The position numbers and the translations under genes are program-made. From assembly GCA_002359425.1 (NCBI GenBank), contig DEMY01000051.1, forward strand, positions 5,250 to 11,295: a stretch of DNA of 6,046 bases, in the 5' to 3' direction. Origin of the DNA: Clostridiales bacterium UBA2658. Its GTDB lineage: Bacteria; Bacillota; Clostridia; Oscillospirales; Oscillospiraceae. Below the pieces are notes generated by a model that saw only the letters and a program-made list of their open reading frames with translations, ran no database searches and was not told the DNA's origin. Positions 1 to 4,802 of this stretch are shown here, in pieces (positions within the stretch are counted from its first letter, which is position 1; every line of letters starts with the position of its first letter).

Positions 1-374
1 AGATAATGTATGGTGCGAAAAACTTTCTCGCGGAGCGTACAGACGATGTCCTGACCGATACGGTTCATCCGGTTGACCTGCAAGAAAGAAAAAACGCCGG
101 ATGCAAAAGAAAACGCCATATAGAGGATGCTCAGCCAAAGCACGGAGAACCAGTCGTTCGCAGCCGTTGCCATATAGTCGTCCATGACCATTTTCAAAAC
201 ATACGGCTTTGCTACTTCTGAAAAATCAACGATCGCGACAAAAAGGCAGACCAAAAGAAAGCTTTTATGGTGCGTCTTCAAATAGCTGTTGAGTTCCCTG
301 ATGATTTGGCGTTCGTTCTTCATGGAAGTATGCGGACGCGGTTTGTTGCCTGGACTGTTCGATGCAGATGTCAT
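1..374 (-). CDS. ABC exporter half-transporter, second subunit (N-terminal part only)
   Basis: This is the first 124 codons of a membrane ABC half-transporter that runs off the left edge. After a Ser/Pro/Asn-rich leader comes MKNERQIIRELNSYLK, a first hydrophobic segment at about residues 38-56, the family-like stretch KPYVLKMVMDDYM, a second segment at about 77-98, and NRIGQDIVCTLREKVFR, which matches the coupling-helix region of type IV (exporter) ABC transmembrane domains. The nucleotide-binding domain lies outside the window. I chose the ATG at 374 because GAGG lies 8 nt before it; the in-frame ATG at 323 (18th codon) has no good ribosome site but gives a more typical N-terminus. The gene overlaps the preceding half-transporter out of frame, which suggests translational coupling and a heterodimer. 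By analogy with BmrD or TM288 this subunit should carry the intact catalytic Glu; that is inference. Confidence 0.88.
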   Translation of the reverse strand, partial: MTSASNSPGNKPRPHTSMKNERQIIRELNSYLKTHHKSFLLVCLFVAIVDFSEVAKPYVLKMVMDDYMATAANDWFSVLWLSILYMAFSFASGVFSFLQVNRMNRIGQDIVCTLREKVFRTIHY

Positions 375-2067
375 AGAATGCGCCTCGTTTCGCCAGCAGC
401 TCGGCCTTGGTCCCTTCCTCGGCGATCCTGCCCTTATTCATCACAACGATCCGGTCAGCCTCCGCGATTGCCGAAAGCTTATGTGAAATGATGATGTTTG
501 TTTTTCCTGCCCGCGCGCTTTTCAGGCCGCGGAGGACGGCGGCTTCAGTTTCTGCGTCGAGCGCTGACAGTGCGTCGTCAATAATAAGAATTGGCGCATT
601 TTTGATAACGGCCCTTGCAATCGCGATTCGTTGCTGCTGTCCGCCGGAAAGCTTGCCCCCACGCTCGCCAACCTGTGTGTCGAAGCCGTGCGGAAAGCCC
701 ACCACCGTGTCGTAAATATCGCTGCAATGGGCTGCGGCGGCAATCTCGTTGTCCGTATATGTATCCTTAAAAAAAGCTATGTTCTCTCTGACCGAAGCGG
801 AAAAGAGAAACGTTTCCTGCGGCACAAAGCAGAAAGCGCTTTTCAGCGCCGTCTCTGAATAGGCCCGAATATCTCTCCCGTCGAGCAGCACACAGCCCGA
901 CGCCGGGTCACAGCACCGCATCAAAATGTCCGAAAGAGTGCTTTTTCCAGAGCCTGTCCTGCCCGTAATGCCGACGGTTTGTCCGGCGGCTATTTTCAAA
1001 TTTATGCCGTCCAGAGCGGGGGCTGCGCCCCTTCCGTAACGATAGCTCACATCAATCAGCTCTATCGAACCGCTTACGGCTCCGTCGAAGCCGTCCTTAG
1101 GAAATGAAATGTCCGGAACGGCGGAAAAAATTTCGTTGAGACGCTTGTCCGAGGCCGTTCCCATTTGGATGTTGTTTACGACCCTTCCGATGATCGTAAC
1201 CGGCCTTACCATAAGCGTCAGGTAACTGTTGAAAGAGACAAATTCGCCCATAGTCATGTGGCCCTCTAAGATCATTTTATAACCCAGAAGAAGGCTGAGA
1301 GAAAAACTCGCTCCAAAGCAGATTTCAATGGCGGGCGCAACGCTGGAAGAGAGCCTTGTCTGCCGAATGTTCGCATTTCTGGCGCTGCTGTTAATCTCGG
1401 AAAATGCCTGTATCTCATTGCTTTCCTGAACATAGGACTTTAAAACCTTCATGCCGGAGAGGTTCTCCTGCACGCGGTCGGAAATTCCGGCAAGGCTTCG
1501 CTGCACATCCCGGAAACTCGTTTGCACCTTTCGGCTCGTTCTGACTACGAAAACGACCAGCGGTGGAATCGGCAAAAGACAGAGAAATGTGAGCCGCGGA
1601 CTGATAACGGCGGCCATGTAATAGATGGAATATGCGCAGGTCACAATGCTGCTGAGCGCAATTGCGATTGCAGGGCCGAAGGCCGTCCGGACAGCGGATA
1701 TGTCGTTAACGGCGTAAGCCATCAGATCGCCCGTTTTGCGGCTGCCGTAAAACGAGGGACCAAGCACCTGCATGCGGCGGTACAGATCTTCCCGCAGAGA
1801 ACATTCGAGCTTTCGGGAATTGCCGATAAATATTCTGCGCCAGATAAAAGCAAAAAAGAAGGCGCACAGCGTGGCAAAAACGAACAGCACGATATTGTGC
1901 CTGACAAGCGATTTGTCAAATCCGGTGGTCTTTAAAATGTCTATTGTTTCACCCAAAATTTTTGGAGTGAGCGTTTGCATATAGGTCGAAACGAGCATGG
2001 CCGCGATACTTAGAAGGTACGATATCCGATGCCGTACGAAAAACGCAAAAATTCTGTCGCTTTTCAA
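265..2067 (-). CDS. ABC exporter half-transporter with degenerate ATPase site (BmrC/YheI-like)
   Basis: A 600-residue fused transmembrane and ATPase half-transporter, predicted to work in the cytoplasmic membrane as one side of a heterodimeric exporter. Hydrophobic segments lie at about residues 14-32, 57-76, 128-151, 157-175, 247-263 and 274-292. The ATPase domain (about 335-570) has Walker A GRTGSGKST (369-377), Q-loop Gln417, signature LSGGQ (473-477), Walker B ILIIDD (493-498), D-loop SALD and H-loop His529. The residue after the Walker B Asp is Asp498, not the catalytic Glu. This is the hallmark of the degenerate site in heterodimers such as BmrC and TM287. The start is TTG with AGGAGG 6 nt upstream; no better ATG is near. 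It follows the regulator by 13 nt and overlaps the second subunit by 110 nt. The last ~28 residues are a polar tail beyond the usual domain end. The substrate is unknown; multidrug or peptide export is only a family-level guess. Confidence 0.95.
   Translation of the reverse strand: MKSDRIFAFFVRHRISYLLSIAAMLVSTYMQTLTPKILGETIDILKTTGFDKSLVRHNIVLFVFATLCAFFFAFIWRRIFIGNSRKLECSLREDLYRRMQVLGPSFYGSRKTGDLMAYAVNDISAVRTAFGPAIAIALSSIVTCAYSIYYMAAVISPRLTFLCLLPIPPLVVFVVRTSRKVQTSFRDVQRSLAGISDRVQENLSGMKVLKSYVQESNEIQAFSEINSSARNANIRQTRLSSSVAPAIEICFGASFSLSLLLGYKMILEGHMTMGEFVSFNSYLTLMVRPVTIIGRVVNNIQMGTASDKRLNEIFSAVPDISFPKDGFDGAVSGSIELIDVSYRYGRGAAPALDGINLKIAAGQTVGITGRTGSGKSTLSDILMRCCDPASGCVLLDGRDIRAYSETALKSAFCFVPQETFLFSASVRENIAFFKDTYTDNEIAAAAHCSDIYDTVVGFPHGFDTQVGERGGKLSGGQQQRIAIARAVIKNAPILIIDDALSALDAETEAAVLRGLKSARAGKTNIIISHKLSAIAEADRIVVMNKGRIAEEGTKAELLAKRGAFYDICIEQSRQQTASAYFHEERTPNHQGTQQLFEDAP
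383..386 (-). promoter_or_regulatory. Ribosome binding site inside the upstream gene
   Basis: GAGG on the minus strand, 8 nt before the ATG at 374, lies within the 3' coding part of the first half-transporter. It decides for the 374 start over the ATG at 323, whose upstream bases (CATACTTCC) have no Shine-Dalgarno match. Confidence 0.55.
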
Positions 2068-2073
2068 AGCGGG

Positions 2074-2079
2074 CCTCCT
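2074..2079 (-). promoter_or_regulatory. Strong ribosome binding site supporting a TTG start
   Basis: A perfect AGGAGG sits in the 13-nt gap after the regulator's TAA, 6 nt before TTG at 2067. It supports TTG as the true start of the exporter subunit and implies translation close behind the regulator on one mRNA. Confidence 0.8.
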
Positions 2080-2080
2080 G

Positions 2081-3067
2081 TTATTGCAATTTTTTAACGG
2101 AATCTCTTTCGATAAGGCGGCTTATGACCTCAATGCTCTCAAAAGGCTTGTCGCAGCGCTCCATGCGCTTTATTAGAGTCGTGACCGCAAGCTCGCAACA
2201 GTATTCTATGTTTAGATCCAGCGTTGTCAGTTTCGTTAGCGACAGCGTCGCATACTCGTTGTTCCCGCTGCCAATGACCGAAATGTCGTCGGGAATGCGC
2301 AGACCGAGTCTGAAAAGCTCCTGAACAAAACACATGGCGGTGTAGTCGCTGTCGCAGACAAAAGCGGTCGGCAGCTGACCGGCGTTGAAAAGCGCGCTTA
2401 TGCTGTCGAGATGACCAAGCTCCAGCGCGAACAGGCTGTCCTCGCGCTTTGAGATGCCATAGTCCTCCAGCGCGGTGCTTATTCCGAGCAGTCTGTCCCT
2501 GTTCTTGCGCCCGCCCGCGGAGACAAAGCCAATCTTTCTGTGGCCGTTCTCTATAAGGTATCTGCATTGCTTGTAGCCGGTGTTATGGATGTTGAAGCCC
2601 ACGCAGTCATATTCGGAGGAATTTGAATGGCCGGTAAACGAAACAATGCTGCCCGCTGTTTTTGCAATCAGCTTCTCATATTCCGGGTCAAAGCGGCCCA
2701 CAAAAATCACGCCGTCAAAAGCTGCGCTTTTTGTCATATGATATGGCACTTTCAGCTCTTTCTGCGCCTGGGAATCTATAAATTCTGCGAAGTAATCGGT
2801 GCCAGCTTCCTGTAGCGTCTTTTCAATCGACTGTTCCATACGGGCAAGATTGCTTGCCTCCTGAACCGGCGTTTCTTTATAATATAGTACAAGGATTTTG
2901 TATGGTTCCCCTTTTTGGGGCCTCGAATATCCCATTTCTTTCGCCTTTTCGAGGATTTGCGCCTTTAGCTTGCTGCTGACGCCCGGCTGTCCGGATAAAG
3001 CGCGGCTGATCGTAACAGGCGACAGAGAGAGTTCCTGCGCAATGTCCGCAATCGTAACTTTTTTCAT
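2081..3067 (-). CDS. LacI/GalR-family transcriptional regulator
   Basis: A 328-residue cytoplasmic DNA-binding regulator. Residues 1-47 form the LacI helix-turn-helix (VTIADIAQELSLSPVTISRA, then LSGQPGVS). The rest is a periplasmic-binding-protein-like sensor fold, with ILVLYY near 58-63, FDGVIFVG near 117-124, a C-terminal-lobe CDSDYTA at 238-244, and the conserved LGLRIPDDISVIGSGNNEYA at 255-273 (LTTLDLN follows near 280). The segment between helix-turn-helix and sensor is very short (GYSRPQKGEPYKILV), without the usual YxPNxxARxL hinge helix. The ATG at 3067 has GGAGG 7 nt upstream; a 32-codon in-frame extension back to 3163 has a hydrophobic, non-family N-terminus and is rejected. Its stop is 13 nt before the exporter gene, so it probably regulates that operon. 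LacI proteins mostly sense sugars or nucleobases; the effector here cannot be read from the sequence. Confidence 0.93.
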   Translation of the reverse strand: MKKVTIADIAQELSLSPVTISRALSGQPGVSSKLKAQILEKAKEMGYSRPQKGEPYKILVLYYKETPVQEASNLARMEQSIEKTLQEAGTDYFAEFIDSQAQKELKVPYHMTKSAAFDGVIFVGRFDPEYEKLIAKTAGSIVSFTGHSNSSEYDCVGFNIHNTGYKQCRYLIENGHRKIGFVSAGGRKNRDRLLGISTALEDYGISKREDSLFALELGHLDSISALFNAGQLPTAFVCDSDYTAMCFVQELFRLGLRIPDDISVIGSGNNEYATLSLTKLTTLDLNIEYCCELAVTTLIKRMERCDKPFESIEVISRLIERDSVKKLQ

Positions 3068-3074
3068 GTTGTTT

Positions 3075-3079
3075 CCTCC
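3075..3079 (-). promoter_or_regulatory. Ribosome binding site of the LacI-family gene
   Basis: GGAGG, 7 nt before the ATG at 3067, fixes the start at the beginning of the helix-turn-helix domain. Confidence 0.8.
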
Positions 3080-3110
3080 GACTGACAATGACTCCCTTTT
3101 TTGCCCCTTT

Positions 3111-3138
3111 ATCATAACATGGATATTAAAGAAAGCAA
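3111..3138 (-). promoter_or_regulatory. Candidate promoter for regulator-exporter operon
   Basis: On the minus strand, TTGCTT (3138-3133) and TATGAT (3116-3111) are separated by 16 nt. The -10 matches the sigma-A consensus at 5 of 6 bases; the -35 matches only at TTG. It lies about 44 nt upstream of the regulator's start in AT-rich DNA. Another promoter in the same AT-rich stretch is possible. Confidence 0.4.
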
Positions 3139-3155
3139 CGAAAAATAAAAAAATA

Positions 3156-3163
3156 TTGCGCAA
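3156..3163. promoter_or_regulatory. Candidate LacI-type operator
   Basis: TTGCGCAA is a perfect 8-bp palindrome with a central CpG, the typical core of LacI/GalR operators. It lies about 18 bp upstream of the candidate -35 element, near the regulator's own promoter. It is short and could occur by chance; autoregulation is inference. Confidence 0.3.
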
Positions 3164-3213
3164 AAAATTGCTTTATATTTGCATATATACCTTATCTTCA
3201 GAATCAAACGCAA

Positions 3214-3429
3214 ATGGCCATTTTGGCCGACCAGGATGAATTGATCCAAATCGGACAGGCTACTGTAGCAGAAATTCCTAAGCCTGTTTTTTATAATTAT
3301 AATATCATAGCAAATAATTTAAAACAGGCAGTGCATGAAATTTATGCTTAGGATATCGCATGGATAGATACCATTTCACAGTGGCAGGGAAGGGGCGAAC
3401 CCATCCGGCTATTTGAAAATGAGTTTTGA
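3214..3429 (+). pseudogene. Coding-like remnant with an internal stop, unknown family
   Basis: A plus-strand frame starts at ATG 3214 (MAILADQDELIQIGQATVAE) and reaches TAG at 3349-3351 after 45 codons. The same frame then goes on with DIAWIDTISQWQGRGEPIRL to TGA at 3427-3429. Both halves have the amphipathic, varied composition of real protein, and one changed base would rejoin them into a 71-residue piece. There is no clear ribosome site before the ATG, and the frame stays open upstream, so this may be the C-terminal remnant of a longer lost gene. I do not recognise the family. It lies opposite in strand to all intact genes. A chance open frame in AT-rich DNA is the alternative. Confidence 0.3.
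3255..3329. repeat. Three-arm inverted repeat (ACAGGC / GCCTGT / ACAGGC)
   Basis: ACAGGCT (3255-3261) is complementary to AGCCTGT (3281-3287). The middle arm, read as GCCTGTTTT (3282-3290), is also perfectly complementary to AAAACAGGC (3321-3329). The middle arm can therefore pair with either neighbour but not both. The second loop contains the 12-bp palindrome TTATAATTATAA (3291-3302). Confidence 0.45.
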
Positions 3430-3444
3430 TCTTCAGGAAGGCAG

Positions 3445-3473
3445 AAAAAATTCGGGGTCCTAAAGACCCCGAG
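3445..3473 (-). terminator. Rho-independent terminator
   Basis: On the minus strand the arms TCGGGGTC and GACCCCGA form a perfect 8-bp GC-rich stem around the loop TTTAG, followed by a run of six T. It would end transcripts coming from the importer operon or from the broken fragment just upstream, and shields the regulator's promoter from read-through. There is no T-run on the plus side, so it is one-directional. Confidence 0.85.
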
Positions 3474-3499
3474 AAACGAGCAGAAGGCGATCGTGTCGC

Positions 3500-3701
3500 T
3501 TATCCGCGCCTGTCATAAACCATGACCTTTTCAATCTTACGCACCATCTGATTCTTTGGCTCCAGAGCGCTGATGGCCGTAATTACTACGTTCGCCGATT
3601 GCCGACTGCTTTTCGCACAGTTCAATCTCCTCCAAGACTATTGAGCCAAAGGAGAATGGGAGATTCTTTTGACAGACTAAAATGTCCGCGATCAAGAATA
3701 G
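3500..3701 (-). pseudogene. Frameshifted coding-like remnant ending just before the terminator
   Basis: Two minus-strand frames join into one protein-like reading. The first, open from 3701, contains ADILVCQKNLPFSFGSIVLE and then EEIELCEKQSAIGERSN. Near 3585 the coding look passes to the next frame with VVITAISALEPKNQMVRKIE and KVMVYDRRG, ending at TAA 3502-3500. The stop is 27 nt before the terminator stem, the usual place for a gene end. One single-base indel would join them, giving about 65 residues of a gene tail. The first frame is closed on its 5' side by TAA at 3704-3702. I do not recognise the family; the KIEKVMVYD ending faintly recalls C-terminal parts of site-specific recombinases, but this is not enough for a call. 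Confidence 0.33.
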
Positions 3702-3715
3702 TTAACGATAGACAT

Positions 3716-3735
3716 CTTTTGAATTTTATCAAAAG
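3716..3735. repeat. Perfect 7-bp inverted repeat, candidate operator or hairpin
   Basis: CTTTTGA and TCAAAAG flank the 6-base spacer ATTTTA. There is no adjacent T-run of terminator type on either strand, and no intact gene starts beside it. It could be a protein-binding dyad left from the decayed gene start. Confidence 0.35.
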
Positions 3736-3783
3736 TAGAAAAAATTGTATAACTTTTCCTTACGTTTGTAGGGATAATTTGGT

Positions 3784-3918
3784 ATGCAGCGGATGCTAAG
3801 CGGCAGCAGAAAAGTAAAGGATTTTATTGAATGTTGTAATTTGAAACCGATGTTTGCACAGAAAAAGAATGGGCTGGGAAAGTTCATTTATAAGTCAGAT
3901 TTTGAGACTCTGAGATGA
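3784..3918 (+). other. Small 44-codon open frame, possible gene remnant
   Basis: A plus-strand frame from ATG 3784 (second ATG at 3793) to TGA 3916-3918 encodes MQRMLSGSRKVKDF, then IECCNLKPMFAQKKNGLGKF and IYKSDFETLR. The basic, mixed composition looks like a small nucleic-acid-binding or C-terminal fragment. There is no convincing ribosome site or promoter. The opposite strand also has an open frame of 52 codons here (3887-3729), so the coding strand is not certain. Family unknown. Confidence 0.22.
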
Positions 3919-3989
3919 ATGAAATAGCACCCTGACCGCCAGCTTCACATCCGTCTTCGCAGGGTCATTATTTCCTTCCGGGCGGTGCG

Positions 3990-4790
3990 CTACGGCAATG
4001 CTTTTTTGTATAGTATATTGGGCTTTCCAGCCTCGTCTATTATTATGTCAGCATCTATTCTGAATATGTCCGCGAGTAACTCTTTGGTGCACACGTCGGC
4101 GGGGCGGCCCTGCGCAACGATTTGGCCTTTGTCGAGCACAAAAAGCTGATCGCAGAAATTGCAGGCGAGATTCATCTCATGAAATACTGACAGAACCGTT
4201 TTATTCAGGCTTTTTACAAGCTCCATGATCGCCCACTGATAATGGATGTCCAGATGATTCGTAGGCTCATCCAAAAGAAGAATATCTGCCTCTTGAGCTA
4301 AGGAACGTGCAATCAGCACTCGTTGCTTTTCACCGCCGGAGAGATTGGAAAAGCTTTGACCAGCCAGATCCTGTAGCCCTACAAATTCTAGTGACTGCAT
4401 AGCGATATCCTTATCTTCCTGCGTATCACGCTCATAGAACTTCCGAAAAGGCGCACGTCCCATGAGGACCATTTCGCCGATAGTATAGTCGAAGTCAGTA
4501 GTGTTTTCCTGCCGCATGACAGCTACTTGACGTGCCGCCGCTTTATGAGTCAGCCTGCTGATTTCCACGCTATTAATGAATACTGTGTTGGCCTCCGGCG
4601 GAAGCGCCCGATATAGATGTTTGAGTATACTGGTTTTTCCGCTTCCGTTTGGACCAATCAGACCGACAAATTCATTGTCATCTATTTTCATGAAAACATG
4701 GTCTAATATACGCTTTGCGGGGACCTCAAAACATAGATCACAAACCTCGATTTGTGACCTTTTGGGCATCTTAATGTCGATGTTATTCAT
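3990..4790 (-). CDS. FecE/BtuD-type ABC importer ATPase
   Basis: A 266-residue cytoplasmic ATPase that would power the adjacent FecCD-type permease, taking up an iron-siderophore, heme or cobalamin-like chelate. Motifs are all intact: Walker A GPNGSGKTS (46-54, Lys52), Q-loop Gln94 in AVMRQEN, the family-typical TIGEMVLMGRAPF (103-115), signature LSGGEKQR (150-157), Walker B ILLLDEP (170-176, catalytic Glu175), D-loop NHLD and H-loop His204. The length is normal for the family. The ATG at 4790 follows the permease stop by 10 nt, with GAGGG 7 nt upstream overlapping the permease TGA. The 3' end has a run of six A in the coding strand (4007-4002); one extra A would replace the last few residues and extend the protein to a stop at 3897-3895, so the true C-terminus deserves care. 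Which chelate is moved cannot be told from the ATPase. Confidence 0.95.
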   Translation of the reverse strand: MNNIDIKMPKRSQIEVCDLCFEVPAKRILDHVFMKIDDNEFVGLIGPNGSGKTSILKHLYRALPPEANTVFINSVEISRLTHKAAARQVAVMRQENTTDFDYTIGEMVLMGRAPFRKFYERDTQEDKDIAMQSLEFVGLQDLAGQSFSNLSGGEKQRVLIARSLAQEADILLLDEPTNHLDIHYQWAIMELVKSLNKTVLSVFHEMNLACNFCDQLFVLDKGQIVAQGRPADVCTKELLADIFRIDADIIIDEAGKPNILYKKALP

Positions 4791-4797
4791 TGAACAG

Positions 4798-4802
4798 CCC
4801 TC
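4798..4802 (-). promoter_or_regulatory. Ribosome binding site overlapping the permease stop codon
   Basis: The sequence TGAGGG contains both the TGA stop of the permease and the GAGGG ribosome site of the ATPase, 7 nt before its ATG. This arrangement favours translational coupling of the two subunits. Confidence 0.7.

Larger units (their letters stand above)
3180..3989. other. Long region without an intact gene between two operons
   Basis: About 800 bp lie between the FecE-like ATPase stop and the regulator's promoter region. The DNA is more AT-rich than the flanking genes. It contains one clear minus-strand terminator, two inverted-repeat arrangements and several coding-like fragments listed separately. 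No complete gene with a good start, ribosome site and recognisable family was found. No tRNA, known riboswitch or insertion-sequence end was recognised. Confidence 0.7.

Noticed and set aside
1522..1935. 137-codon plus-strand open frame
   Set aside because: It is fully antisense to the transmembrane domain of a clear ABC exporter gene, has no ribosome site, and has a composition typical of a shadow frame.
2139..2567. 142-codon minus-strand open frame
   Set aside because: It is an alternate frame inside the lacI-type gene, rich in Arg, Gln and His, with no domain recognised.
3068..3163. 32-codon N-terminal extension of the LacI-family protein
   Set aside because: The extension is hydrophobic and AT-driven, does not match the family, and overlaps the promoter candidate. 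The ATG at 3067 has an ideal GGAGG and starts right at the helix-turn-helix.
2898..3239. 113-codon plus-strand open frame over the regulator's 5' end and promoter
   Set aside because: It is antisense to the conserved helix-turn-helix coding region; no start signals.
3599..3799. 66-codon plus-strand frame ending in VCRDNLVCSGC
   Set aside because: The Cys pattern briefly suggested a zinc ribbon, but the start is a TTG without ribosome site and the frame is opposite to the better minus-strand remnant. Not supported as a gene.
3928..3987. Two 6-bp inverted repeats (ACCCTG/CAGGGT and ACCGCC/GGCGGT) after the FecE-like stop
   Set aside because: Considered as a terminator, but the arms are short with long loops and no T-run follows; the clear terminator is at 3445-3473.
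3480..3989. Riboswitch or other structured RNA such as a cobalamin element
   Set aside because: No B12-box or other recognised riboswitch core was seen on either strand, and the region lies downstream of the importer genes on their strand, not upstream.
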